41,461 nt of DNA from CBDUXT01 sp965371245. Lineage in GTDB: Bacteria; Planctomycetota; Phycisphaerae; UBA1845. The DNA lies in assembly GCA_965371245.1 (NCBI GenBank), contig CBDUXT010000052.1, positions 1-41,461 on the forward strand, read 5' to 3'. This document shows positions 23,927 to 32,763 of this stretch, piece by piece. Within the stretch, counting starts at the first letter, position 1, and each line of letters starts with the position of its first letter. The position numbers and the translations under genes were made by a program. The notes under the pieces were generated by a model. That model saw only the letters and a program-made list of their open reading frames with translations. It made no database searches and was not told the DNA's origin.

Positions 23927-25942
23927 TCAGCCACGCTGGTCCAAGGCTGCGGGAACTCCGAAGCGCCGAATGGCGACCGTTGCAGCGGCAAGAAGCAGGA
24001 GTGTCATCAACGCCAGACCCCATGCGGACACGGTGGGGATCGGCGGCGGTGGTGGCGGTGGCTCCGGGTTGGCGAAGACGAAGAGGCCGCGCTGGCGATC
24101 GGAGACGATGACGTTCCCGCTGGCGAAGTCGCTGAAAACGCCCCAGGTTCCCTCGAAGTCGGTGGCATTGTCCTCGGGGTGGGTGTCGAAGTGGGCGAAC
24201 TCGGTCAGGTTCGGGCGCGACTCGAAGTTGAGCACCCGCAGGCCCGTTGCGTAGTTGGCTTCGTAGACGAAGTCGCCGCGGACCATCAGGTTGTGGTCGA
24301 TGTTGCAGCTTTGGAACTCGAACGTGCCGGCCAGCGTGGGGGCACTCAGGTTGCTGACGTCGGCCACATAGGTCGTCGTTCGGCTGACAAACCCGTCTCG
24401 TTCATCCAACTCATCGTTGAAGATCACGAACTGCCCGTCACCGGTTGCCCAGCCCTGATGGCAATATCTCCGGGTCGGGTAGGCCAGTGTGGACACCGTG
24501 AACATCGACGCCTTGTTCGTGACATCGACGATCTTGAGCCCATCGTCCTCGGCGAAGCAGAAGGCGATCTCCCGCCCGGCGTTGGGACCGCTGGTGTAGG
24601 TCACCACCTGCACGTCGTGGCAGCGAACACCCGGCGTCGTGTCCGTCCAGGTGCCCACGACGACCGGATTGAGGGGGTCCGCCAGACTGACGGCGGTCAA
24701 TCCGAGCCCGCCGTTCAGGTTGGGGATGGACAGGTATAAGAAGCCGCTGCTTGCATTGACGGAGACGTTGTGCGCATCCACGAAAGAGAGCCCCAGGTCC
24801 GTGGTCTTGACGAACGTCACGACGCCGGCGTCGATGTTGGTCAGGTCGATGATCTGGAGACCGACACCCACGCCGTCGGTCACGACGTAGGCGTGCTGGC
24901 CAAAGACGTCCATGTCTCGCCAGATCGTGTCCACGCCACCGTTGTTGATGAAGGCGACGATGACCGGGCTCATCGGGTCGGTCAGATCGACAAACCCCGT
25001 TCCGGTGGTCGTGCCCATCAGCGCATATTCGCGGCCGGAGGGTGACGTGTAGCCCCATACCTCGTTGCCGGTGTGGGGATCGCCGGGTGTGCCGTTGAAG
25101 GCGGCGAAGTCTTCCAGCGTTACGCGGGAGAGAAGCTGGACGCCGGATGAATCAAACTCCGGTCCCAGTGGATCGCGGCACTCCAGCTCGCAGCACTGCC
25201 CGAAAAGAGTAAACGACTGCCCGGGCGCGGCGCAATTCTCCGCGGCGACGCCATCCGTACACGTGCCCGACAACGCCACACAGCAAGAGCCAAGCAAGAG
25301 TGGGCACGACGACGACGGTGTTGTCGTAATGTTCATTTGGTACGGCCCCGGGGCATCGGAGATGATCGGGTAGTAGTAGATTCCGGGAAGCAGACTGTTG
25401 AACACCAGGGTCAGATTGGCATCGACACACGTATTACGTTCCGCGTTATCCGCGCCGAACACCCCGCCGCAAGAAGACCCATCGGGCGAGCACTCTGTCG
25501 CCAAGGCACCCCAAGCCGGAGAGATGATCGGGTCCGTCCCACAAAGGTCCAGGGTAACATTCGCACATTCCGAGATCTCGAATGCCTCCCACCATATAGT
25601 GCCAAGGTCGAATCCGCATATGTCCGGTCCGGTGACACCGGTGCTGTCTCCAAACACGGTGAGCAAGCCTGGTACGGAGAGAGGCGAAACCGTCGCCAGG
25701 TTGCACGTGTCTCCTCCAACCGCCTCGGCGTTCACCAGGGAAACCGGCGCGGTGCGGGTTGCCGTGCTGGTCTCGTCGCCGCTAGCGGAAGAAACGTCGG
25801 CGACGTCGATCCACCGCGCGGGATCATTCGAGAGGACTTCAACGGGCGGAACCGCCCACGCGAGCGTGTCAAACGCGAGGATGCCGGTAGCGCAAACGCA
25901 GAATCCCAGAAACCAACTCGTGGTGTTGCAGCATGTGGTCAT
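23927..25942 (-). CDS. Choice-of-anchor-B beta-propeller protein with sorting signal
   Basis: Exported protein of 671 residues. A signal peptide (FCVCATGILAFDTLAWA) leads into an N-terminal beta domain (about 35-235) and a cysteine-rich module near 240-280 (GSCCVALSGTC, CAAPGQSF, GQCCELEC). Residues 290-620 hold LVIVD-type propeller repeats of the choice-of-anchor-B family (SRVTLEDFAAFN, GHEYAL-like GREYALMG, GLQIIDLTN, DGLKIVDVTN, GLRVLNFE). A proline run precedes IPTVSAWGLALMTLLLLAA and a basic tail, an IPTL-CTERM-like sorting and anchoring signal. GGGAGGTG lies before ATG 25942. It is probably displayed on the cell surface. The sorting enzyme is not in the window. Confidence 0.85.
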   Translation of the reverse strand: MTTCCNTTSWFLGFCVCATGILAFDTLAWAVPPVEVLSNDPARWIDVADVSSASGDETSTATRTAPVSLVNAEAVGGDTCNLATVSPLSVPGLLTVFGDSTGVTGPDICGFDLGTIWWEAFEISECANVTLDLCGTDPIISPAWGALATECSPDGSSCGGVFGADNAERNTCVDANLTLVFNSLLPGIYYYPIISDAPGPYQMNITTTPSSSCPLLLGSCCVALSGTCTDGVAAENCAAPGQSFTLFGQCCELECRDPLGPEFDSSGVQLLSRVTLEDFAAFNGTPGDPHTGNEVWGYTSPSGREYALMGTTTGTGFVDLTDPMSPVIVAFINNGGVDTIWRDMDVFGQHAYVVTDGVGVGLQIIDLTNIDAGVVTFVKTTDLGLSFVDAHNVSVNASSGFLYLSIPNLNGGLGLTAVSLADPLNPVVVGTWTDTTPGVRCHDVQVVTYTSGPNAGREIAFCFAEDDGLKIVDVTNKASMFTVSTLAYPTRRYCHQGWATGDGQFVIFNDELDERDGFVSRTTTYVADVSNLSAPTLAGTFEFQSCNIDHNLMVRGDFVYEANYATGLRVLNFESRPNLTEFAHFDTHPEDNATDFEGTWGVFSDFASGNVIVSDRQRGLFVFANPEPPPPPPPIPTVSAWGLALMTLLLLAAATVAIRRFGVPAALDQRG

Positions 25943-26297
25943 CGATCCACCTCCCCTGTGTTGAATTGGTCGAGAGTGGCCGGCGCGCCCGCCGACGGGC
26001 AACAGCGTGCCGTCCGGTTCCACCCCTTGCTTGCCGGTCCGTCATGCGATCCCCGGAAGAGATCCGCCCAGGATTTCGCATGCTCCGGTCTGAAGGCGAT
26101 ACCGTACCAAAACGAGCCGCCTAATTCAAACGAAAGCGACCTCCGCGGCCGTGAATGCCGCCGAATTAACTGCTCAAGGAGGCAGACCGGCTCTGAGGCT
26201 TTCGCGACCACATCCTCGATCCATTTTCGCGGATCGACAGATCGGCGCCGCTTGGGCACCGGCTCGCTACGGAACATTAGGAGGAGCCGATGTGCCG
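25943..26297. other. Intergenic region
   Basis: About 355 bases between two minus-strand genes. A 112-codon minus-strand frame (25939-26277) crosses it but has no ribosome site and overlaps the strong ribosome site of the next gene. No repeat was recognised. Confidence 0.35.
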
Positions 26298-27560
26298 TTA
26301 CATTTGTTCGTTCGGAGTGAGTTCCAGCGCGACGAGATTCTTGCTATCCCGCAAGAACAGGCGGTTGCCTATGAGCGTCGGGACGGCCCAGGCGGGATAT
26401 TCCATGATTTTTGCTTTGGCGACGAATTCGATTCGGTCAGGCAAAGGCACGCCCAACATGAGGACGCCTTCTTCGTCCAGCACGATCAGTTGTCGGCCGG
26501 TGCTAACCAACTTGGCCCGCTCGAAGCCTCGTTCGTGCCAGTAGACCTTGGCCGTGTTCGTGTTGAAGACCATGAGCGATGTTCGACCGTTCCCCTGGCT
26601 GTACATCAGATCGCCCATGCGAACCGGGTTGAACAATCCGCCCTTGATTTCACGACTCGACCACAATTCTTGCACTGCCACGCGTCCGGCATCGATCGAG
26701 AGCTGTAGCACACGACTGCTGGGTTGGAATCCATCGTTGACGAAGTAGACGCGATCACCCGGGAGCGCAACGGGCGAACACAGCGCCTTGCGGTCTTTTC
26801 GCCCATGCGGGAAGGTCCAATGAATCCTGCCGTCTCCAGGCGACAGCCCCACGACATCGCTGGCCATGTAGAGTACGAGATGACTTCGACCACCGACTGT
26901 CATGACGATCGGCGAAGCATGGCTGCACGTGAAATCACCCGCTTTCCAAACGACCCGGCCCGTTTGTCGATCAAACGCCATGATCGAATGGCCGGCGCCG
27001 CCGACTGGGAGGATGACGAGATTCCGGTAGGCCACCGGGCTCGCGGAGTAGCCATACTCCATGAAGGTTCCGCCAAAGTCATTGAGCAGGTCGTGCGACC
27101 AAAGGATCGACCCCGTGGCGGCGTCAAGACAATGCAACTTGCCCGTGAACCCGACCGTGTAGACACGACCATCAAGCACGAGCGGCGTCGATTGAGGTCC
27201 GATGCCGAAGTCGACGATGTGCTTTTGGCCATCGGCCGCGGGCGTCAACGGGGCGTCGTAGGCGCGCTCCCAGATCGTTTGTCCATTGTCGGGATCGACG
27301 GAGGCAACGATTTCCTGGTCGCGGTCATTGCGGTAGGTGACGAAAAGAGCCCGACCGTCGCTGGCGACCATCGAGTGCCCGGCGCCGATCGACCGGGACC
27401 ACAGTCGTGTTGGGCCATCGGTGCCCCAAGGCTTGATCGCAAAGCCGATTGGAACGCGAAAGTCCCGATCGGGCCCGCCGAACTGGGGCCAACCGAGTTT
27501 CTCGGTAGCACACCCTGAAGCGACGAAGCATGTAAGCACGCTGAACAGAATCAATCGCAT
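26298..27560 (-). CDS. PQQ-like beta-propeller lipoprotein
   Basis: Lipoprotein of about 420 residues. The lipobox is VASGC after the hydrophobic segment MRLILFSVLTCFVASG. The mature part is a PQQ-like (outer-membrane BamB/quinoprotein-type) propeller: repeated blades such as GRALFVTYRNDRDQEIVASVDPDNGQTIWER, here in shortened form IVASVDPDNGQTIWE, LHCLDAATGSILWSHD, IMAFDRQTGRVVWKAG and VVGLSPGDGRIHW. No PQQ-binding dehydrogenase residues are evident, so it is probably a scaffold or binding protein. ATG 27560 has AAGGTG upstream and starts the lipoprotein signal; the open frame extends further upstream without a better start. Confidence 0.82.
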   Translation of the reverse strand: MRLILFSVLTCFVASGCATEKLGWPQFGGPDRDFRVPIGFAIKPWGTDGPTRLWSRSIGAGHSMVASDGRALFVTYRNDRDQEIVASVDPDNGQTIWERAYDAPLTPAADGQKHIVDFGIGPQSTPLVLDGRVYTVGFTGKLHCLDAATGSILWSHDLLNDFGGTFMEYGYSASPVAYRNLVILPVGGAGHSIMAFDRQTGRVVWKAGDFTCSHASPIVMTVGGRSHLVLYMASDVVGLSPGDGRIHWTFPHGRKDRKALCSPVALPGDRVYFVNDGFQPSSRVLQLSIDAGRVAVQELWSSREIKGGLFNPVRMGDLMYSQGNGRTSLMVFNTNTAKVYWHERGFERAKLVSTGRQLIVLDEEGVLMLGVPLPDRIEFVAKAKIMEYPAWAVPTLIGNRLFLRDSKNLVALELTPNEQM

Positions 27561-27746
27561 GTTTGAACACCTTGTTCCGGGATTCCCCACTTTCCGGGCA
27601 TCCAGCCGCGAACACGCGCAGCCGAGAGTAACTTCCACAGCCGTACATCGCGCCTCTCGGACCGGCCCAACAGGCCACACGCCAGGCTCCGACACTTCGG
27701 CGACGACGGCTCCTGCCTTGCTTACGCGCAGCATCGACCCTTGGAT

Positions 27747-29654
27747 CTACGAATCATCGTCGGATTGCTTCTTTTTTTTCTTGGCGGGCCAGGGCTGACC
27801 GAGCCAGGATTCGTAGGCTTGGCGTTGCGCTTCCGTCGGTTCCTTGACGCGGCGGAGCTTCCACGTGCCGTCGGGTCTACCGGCCAGCGTCACCTCCATG
27901 GTGCGTAGCAGATCGTTTCGCATGATGGTTAGCGTGACTGATTGGCCCGGCTCGAGTTTCGAGAGTCGGTCGTCCATTTCCGAGGCTCGAAGGCGACGGC
28001 CATCGAGAGCCACGATCTCGTCACCGGCGATCAGCCCGATCTGGTAGGCCGGTCCATCCGAAAGAGCGGAGCGAACCGTCGTGCGCCCGTCGCGGTCGGT
28101 AAGGTTGAGCCCCAGATAGGCTTTCTGCGGCACGCTCGAGTCATCGGTGGCACTTGCCGCTTCGCTGGCCGTCGTTTCTTCGCCGTCGTCGGTTTCGTTC
28201 TCTTCGTCGTCTTCGTCTTCGTCGTCCTTGGCGGGCTCAAAGTAGAGTTCCAGCCCCACGGTGGAGAGGGCCGGCTCAAAGGGCAGGGGTTCCAGGCCGC
28301 TTACGTACTTTGCGAAGAACGGATCAAAGTCGCTTCCGGTCAACTCGCCGACGACCTTGATCAGATCCTTGGGCTTGAAGCCGCCCGCGCCGAGGGGGAA
28401 CCGGCGATACAGGCTCTTCATGACGTCGTCGAGTGTGATGCGGTTGTCGGTACGTGTTCGAACCTCCATGTCGAGCAGAAGGCTGACCAGCGAACCCTTG
28501 GAATAGAACGAGACGGTCGAGTTGGCGTCGTCGCTCGATCGCCGGGTGAACTTGATCCAGGCGTCGAAGGAGGATTCTTCCAGGCTTTGAATGAGCCGGC
28601 CGGGCCGATTGCGGAAACGGCCGATCGAGCTGGCGAGACCGTCGAGGTATTGCTTCGGTTTGCGCAACCCGGCCCGCACGAGCAGCAGGCCGCCGTAGTA
28701 GCTGGTGGTTCCCTCGGACACCCAGAGGAGCTTGGTGTAGTTCTCGCGGACGTAGTCGTAGGGTTGGATGCCGGCCGGGCGAAGCTGCTTGACATTCCAG
28801 GTGTGGAACATCTCATGCGAGACGACGCCGAGGAACCGTTTGTAGGCCTTCGGGTCCTCGAGCGAACGACGCGACGTCTGGATGATCGTCGAGTTGAGAT
28901 GTTCGGTGCCGCCACCTCCGCCGGCGCCAACGTGCAGGAGGAAGACGTATCGCTTATATGGCAGGTCGCCGAACACGTCTTGACAGGACCCAACGACCTT
29001 GGCGAAGTCGGTCGTCAACTGCTCGTCGTCGTAGTCGACCGATCCCCAGATGACGATCTCGTGCGGCTTGCCATCGACCTCGAAGGTCAGCACGTCGTGT
29101 ATGCCCAATTCAAGCGGCGAGTCGATCAGCACGTCGTAGTTGGCGGCCACAAGCGTGTCGGGCTTCGTCGGATGTGGTTCCAACCCGCCGGCCGCGTGCC
29201 ACTCCTTTGGCATGACCAGCTTGACCTCCACACGATCGCGACGCCGTTCGGGCGCGTACAAAAAGACGCACGAGCCTGAAAGAAAGGCGTGCGTGTCGTC
29301 CACGTGCCGTGTGCGATCGCGCAACGAGTTGGCGTAGAGCCGGTAATCAACCCGAATGTCCGAGGCGCCGCGGGTCGTGACTCGCCACGTCGTCTTGTCG
29401 ATCTTCTCGACCGGGAGTTGGTCGCCGCCGGGTCCGCTGGCGCGCACGGCGCGGATGGAGCCGGCCGGGTCGAGCACGGTGTATCGTCCGGGTCGCCAGA
29501 CGGGAAGCACGAAGTCGATGGCCGGCGTGATGATGTCGCGGACGCGAACCGACAGATCGACCATTTGCGTTTGCGGCGCGGGCAACGACACCGTGTACTC
29601 AACCGGTGGGGCCGTTTGGCCTGTAAAGAGTATGATCGCGTAGAGGATGGGCAT
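27747..29654 (-). CDS. M61 (glycyl aminopeptidase-like) zinc peptidase with PDZ domain
   Basis: A 635-residue exported peptidase. A short hydrophobic start (MPILYAIILFTGQTAPP) serves as signal. The M61 N-terminal beta domain (residues 18-200) is followed by the catalytic domain with the zinc motif HEMFH (280-284) and third ligand in SEGTTSYYG (E314). An unusually acidic linker (DDEDEDDEENETDDGEE) precedes a PDZ domain (about 520-600: AYLGLNL, GLIAGDEIVALDG). The C-terminus is a lysine run KKKKK followed by SDDDS. ATG 29654 has GGAGG ten bases upstream. Known members cleave N-terminal Gly/Ala residues, but this one's substrate is unknown. It lies directly upstream of the PQQ lipoprotein gene on the same strand. 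Confidence 0.88.
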   Translation of the reverse strand: MPILYAIILFTGQTAPPVEYTVSLPAPQTQMVDLSVRVRDIITPAIDFVLPVWRPGRYTVLDPAGSIRAVRASGPGGDQLPVEKIDKTTWRVTTRGASDIRVDYRLYANSLRDRTRHVDDTHAFLSGSCVFLYAPERRRDRVEVKLVMPKEWHAAGGLEPHPTKPDTLVAANYDVLIDSPLELGIHDVLTFEVDGKPHEIVIWGSVDYDDEQLTTDFAKVVGSCQDVFGDLPYKRYVFLLHVGAGGGGGTEHLNSTIIQTSRRSLEDPKAYKRFLGVVSHEMFHTWNVKQLRPAGIQPYDYVRENYTKLLWVSEGTTSYYGGLLLVRAGLRKPKQYLDGLASSIGRFRNRPGRLIQSLEESSFDAWIKFTRRSSDDANSTVSFYSKGSLVSLLLDMEVRTRTDNRITLDDVMKSLYRRFPLGAGGFKPKDLIKVVGELTGSDFDPFFAKYVSGLEPLPFEPALSTVGLELYFEPAKDDEDEDDEENETDDGEETTASEAASATDDSSVPQKAYLGLNLTDRDGRTTVRSALSDGPAYQIGLIAGDEIVALDGRRLRASEMDDRLSKLEPGQSVTLTIMRNDLLRTMEVTLAGRPDGTWKLRRVKEPTEAQRQAYESWLGQPWPAKKKKKQSDDDS

Positions 29655-30080
29655 CTTCGTTTCGCCTCCGTGAATGAGCCCAGGGGGTGACAAGACTGCG
29701 GATACGATAGCCGAAACCCGCGTAGCCGTCAGCGTGACGACGTCTGTCACCGACGCGGCGCGATAAAACACCTGGCGCCGGCCGGCACGTGTCACCGTTT
29801 CGTAACAGGAATCCGACACTCGCCCGCGCAAAGCGCCGGTGAACAACGGTTTGACCGAGATGAACGAATCGGGCATACTCGGTGCGAGTGAGTGATCCGG
29901 CTTCACCGCGCCAGGCCTTCACGTCGGGTTCAACCGGGCGGGCTGGCGGCGAAGCGGAAGCTTGTTCAGTTTGTTTGGGACCGCCCAATTCCTCTGTCGC
30001 TTTCGGCTGGGAAAGGTCGGCATTTCCCACGGTCGCGGGCCGGAACGTGATTTCCTGGCAACTCTCGGAGAATCCTATCG
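29655..30080. other. Divergent intergenic region
   Basis: About 425 bases between the M61 peptidase (-) and the zinc-ribbon gene (+). It must hold both promoters. The open frame that extends the peptidase upstream has no ribosome site. No repeat family was recognised. Confidence 0.35.
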
Positions 30081-30383
30081 ATGGCAGTCGAAGACAAGAC
30101 CCTGGTGTGCGTAGATTGTGGTGAGGGCTTCCTGCATTCCGCCCAGGACCAGGAGCGGTATGCGGAGCTGGGTTTCAGCAACGAACCGAAGCGATGCCGC
30201 GGCTGCCGCGAGAAGCGAAAAGCCCGAAGCAGCTCCTCCTCGTACGATCGGCCGCAACGCGACGCCCGCGAGTCCCATGAGGCCGTCTGCGCTGAATGCG
30301 GTGTCACCACCACCGTGCCGTTCAAGCCGAGCGGCGATCGGCCGGTCTATTGCCGGGACTGCTTCCGCAGCAAACGGCAATAG
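30081..30383 (+). CDS. Small double zinc-ribbon protein
   Basis: A 100-residue cytoplasmic protein with two zinc-binding modules. The first is CVDCGEGF with KRCRGCREKRK (residues 10-47), the second CAECGVTTTVPF with YCRDCF (69-96). The linker is basic and serine-rich. This arrangement is the 'zinc-ribbon domain containing / CxxC' family common in planctomycetes and other bacteria, thought to bind nucleic acid or act as a chaperone-like regulator; function is not established. The region 30384-30538 after it holds the presumed promoter of the borosin-like pair. Confidence 0.8.
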   Translation: MAVEDKTLVCVDCGEGFLHSAQDQERYAELGFSNEPKRCRGCREKRKARSSSSSYDRPQRDARESHEAVCAECGVTTTVPFKPSGDRPVYCRDCFRSKRQ

Positions 30384-30538
30384 CCGAGCGCTTTGTCACG
30401 CGCGCGGCACGGGTCCAATGAACCCTCCGGGCAAGAGCGTGCCGACCACGGACCCGGCACTCTCGACAACAAGTCAGAACGCTCGCTGCTGGCTCCTCTG
30501 CTTTGACGATCGCCCGCGCCCACGCGAGAATCCGCCGA

Positions 30539-31228
30539 ATGTCACGGCTCACGGCGACCGACTTCCTGATTCGCGCGGTGCTGGATGAATCCTTCCGCGA
30601 GCTGGCTCTGGCCGACCCGCTGCGCGCTTTTGAGGGCTATTCCCTCAGCGCCGAGCATCGTGACATCTTGAGCCACCCCGACGAGCGACTCCTCGGCTTG
30701 CTGGGGCAGGCCATCGCGACCGGCCACACCGACGATCCGCATCCTGCGCCCGCGGAATCTTCTGAAGCGGCCGACGAACCACGCCCCAACCTGCCGGATA
30801 TAACCTTACTGCTGCGGCTGGTCCCACATCGTGGGCAGCGGCCGGGCTCTGAGGGTCAGGTTGCGTACAAGGCCTCCCTCCATCCGTGGCCCGGCGATCA
30901 AGCCGATGGCCAAGCACAAGGCGAACCACCGAGCGACGCAGCTCAGCAGCTCGCTTGGGTCCTCCGCATCAGGCCCACGGTCGTCGGGGTGGAGACGTCC
31001 GGCATGCGCGTGACCTATACGGCATCCATCCAGCCTTTCGCGGGCGGCACGGAACCGCCGGACCCCGATCCGACTCGCGCGGCGCCGACGTCGCCCTGGA
31101 ATCACCACATCGAATCGTCCGCGGCGCGCGCCGCCGCGGAAGCGGTACGAACGAGCGATTCGACGGGTCGGTATGAGAAACTGCTCGAGTTGATTCAGGC
31201 TCTTCAGGCGGGAGACGATCGTGATTGA
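30539..31228 (+). CDS. Candidate split-borosin precursor peptide
   Basis: A 229-residue protein. Residues 4-60 form a short all-helical domain (TATDFLIRAVLDESFRELAL, ADPLRAFEGYSLSAEHRDIL) with the pattern F-x-x-L-x-DP-x-x-A-x-x-GY-x-L-s-x-x-x-x-x-L. That pattern is found in LigA/Os1348-type RiPP leaders and in the borosin-binding domain of SonA-like precursors. After an acidic, proline-rich linker come two related segments, 88-119 and 138-170, sharing (L/V)LR(L/I)xP...VxYxAS(L/I)xP(W/F)xG. The tail is Pro/Ala-rich and ends in a helix (YEKLLELIQALQAG). The start ATG 30539 is chosen because it begins at the helical domain; the ribosome site is weak. It overlaps the methyltransferase gene by 8 bases, indicating translational coupling. 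Role is inferred from the partner and from memory of SonA; the true core is unproven. Confidence 0.65.
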   Translation: MSRLTATDFLIRAVLDESFRELALADPLRAFEGYSLSAEHRDILSHPDERLLGLLGQAIATGHTDDPHPAPAESSEAADEPRPNLPDITLLLRLVPHRGQRPGSEGQVAYKASLHPWPGDQADGQAQGEPPSDAAQQLAWVLRIRPTVVGVETSGMRVTYTASIQPFAGGTEPPDPDPTRAAPTSPWNHHIESSAARAAAEAVRTSDSTGRYEKLLELIQALQAGDDRD

Positions 31229-32030
31229 TATTCACATCGTCGGACTCGGCGTCTTGAACATTGACCAGTTGACGCGCGAAGCCGAGCTGGCGATGCGCCG
31301 CTCGAACGAAGTCCTCTTCGTCGATACGGGCGTGGCGACCCAAACCTACCTTGCGGGCCTCTGCCCGCGGATCACCGCGCTGTTCGACGCCAGCTACGAG
31401 CCGACCGGGCATCGATTGAATGCCTATCACCGAATGGCCGCCCGCGTGCTGGACGCGGCGTTGGACCACCCACCGGTCACGTTCGCGATGCACGGCCACC
31501 CGATCGTCGGTGCGTACGCGCCGTTTCTGATCAAGGACATGGCCGGCCTGTTGGACCTGAGCGTCGCAGTCCTGCCGGGTATCTCGGCCATGGACTGCCT
31601 GTTCGCCGAGCTCATGATCGACCCATGCGTGAGCGGAATGCAGATGTACGAGGCCACCGACCTTCTGTTGCGCCATCGACCGCTCTTGCCCGACGTACCC
31701 GCCCTGATCTGGCAGATCGGCAACGTCGAGACCAGCCTGTACACCACGTTCGCTTCCAAACCGGTGCGGTTCGAACGTCTGCGATCGCACCTGCTACGGT
31801 TCTACCCTCCGGATCACGTGGTCACGGCCGCCTACTCGACGCCGCATCCGCTGATGCCCTCGACAGCCCATCGATTCCCCCTGCGGGATTTCTGTGAGCA
31901 GGCACACCTTCTGCACACCGGGTTTACGCTCTACATCCCTCCGGCCGCCGACAGACCCATCGAAGACCACGAGCTGCTTCAGCAGATCGACAGCCCCGAC
32001 CACCTTCGCCGCATCACGCACCAACCGTAA
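31221..32030 (+). CDS. Borosin-type peptide alpha-N-methyltransferase (TP-methylase fold)
   Basis: SAM-dependent methyltransferase of 269 residues with the tetrapyrrole-methylase fold: IHIVGLGVLNIDQLT at the start, LFVDTG, the MHGHPIVGA loop (90-98), VAVLPGISAMDCLFAEL (116-131), DPCVSGMQMYEAT (134-146) and ALIWQIGNVE (161-170). These segments resemble the borosin methyltransferases SonM and OphMA, which methylate backbone amides of a precursor peptide. Y59, R65 and Y69 keep the exact 6 and 4 spacing of the OphMA active-site triad Y66, R72, Y76. The GTG start lies inside the upstream gene, with GGGAG six bases before it. A precorrin or cobalamin methylase is unlikely because no other corrin gene is nearby and the PGISAxDCLFA and YEAT segments are borosin-like. 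Assignment is by motif recall, not by a search. Confidence 0.78.
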   Translation: MIDIHIVGLGVLNIDQLTREAELAMRRSNEVLFVDTGVATQTYLAGLCPRITALFDASYEPTGHRLNAYHRMAARVLDAALDHPPVTFAMHGHPIVGAYAPFLIKDMAGLLDLSVAVLPGISAMDCLFAELMIDPCVSGMQMYEATDLLLRHRPLLPDVPALIWQIGNVETSLYTTFASKPVRFERLRSHLLRFYPPDHVVTAAYSTPHPLMPSTAHRFPLRDFCEQAHLLHTGFTLYIPPAADRPIEDHELLQQIDSPDHLRRITHQP

Positions 32031-32199
32031 ACGTCGCAACCGATTCCCCGTTGAGCCAACCGTTCCGGAAGCGGTAACGAGGCGCCATGCGGAACTCGTC
32101 ACTGCCTTCCGCCCCGCTTGTCGCTGTTTCGCATCGCCGATACCATCTGTCGCTCGGCCGCCTGGGAAAGGCGCCGCGACACTTAACGGATAGGGCTTC

Positions 32200-32763
32200 A
32201 TGGACCTGCCTCGCATAGAAAAAGCCGTACGTGAGATTCTCGAGGCCGTGGGTGAGCGGCCCGACCGGGAGGGGCTGCGCAACACGCCCGCGCGGGTCGC
32301 GCGGATGTATCAGGAGCTCTTCGACGGTCTCGATCAGGATCCCAAGCGGCATCTGGAAACCACCTTCACCGAGCGCTACGACGAGCTGGTCGTGCTGCGC
32401 GACATCCCCTTCACCTCCGTCTGCGAGCATCACCTGATGCCCTTCGAGGGGCGCGCTCACGTGGCCTATCTACCCGACGGCCAGGTCGTCGGAATCTCCA
32501 AGCTCGCCCGCGTCGTCGATGACTTCGCCCATCGCCCGCAGGTGCAGGAGCGCCTCACGTCGCAGATCGCCGACCTGCTGATGGAGAAGCTGCGGGCCAA
32601 AGGAGTGGCCGTGGTCATGACGGCGACGCACGCGTGCATGACCTGCAGAGGCATCAAGAAGGCGGGCAGCGTGATGGTGACGTCGGCCATGCGCGGCATC
32701 TGCATCAGTGACGCGCGAACGCGCAGCGAGGTGATGGCTCTGCTGCACGGCAGTTTCGGCTAG
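32200..32763 (+). CDS. folE: GTP cyclohydrolase I
   Basis: Cytoplasmic enzyme of 187 residues that converts GTP to 7,8-dihydroneopterin triphosphate, first step of folate and pterin synthesis. Zinc ligands are intact: the cysteine and histidine in SVCEHHLMPF and the second cysteine in HACMTCRG. The motifs ERPDREGLRNTPARVARM, GISKLARVVDDFAHRPQVQERLT and GSVMVTSAMRG are diagnostic. It lies 169 bases after the borosin-like methyltransferase on the same strand; a functional link is not evident. It is convergent with the channel gene. Confidence 0.97.
   Translation: MDLPRIEKAVREILEAVGERPDREGLRNTPARVARMYQELFDGLDQDPKRHLETTFTERYDELVVLRDIPFTSVCEHHLMPFEGRAHVAYLPDGQVVGISKLARVVDDFAHRPQVQERLTSQIADLLMEKLRAKGVAVVMTATHACMTCRGIKKAGSVMVTSAMRGICISDARTRSEVMALLHGSFG

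Noticed and set aside
25939..26277. Minus-strand 112-codon frame between two exported-protein genes
   Set aside because: No ribosome site, no recognisable motif, and it overlaps the strong ribosome site and start of the following gene.
27942..29279. Long plus-strand open frame (445 codons) opposite the M61 peptidase
   Set aside because: It is a shadow of the peptidase coding strand. No recognisable domains.
31221..32030. Cobalamin (precorrin) methyltransferase
   Set aside because: The fold is shared, but no corrin genes are nearby, the upstream gene overlaps it and looks like a RiPP leader, and the Y-R-Y spacing fits borosin enzymes.
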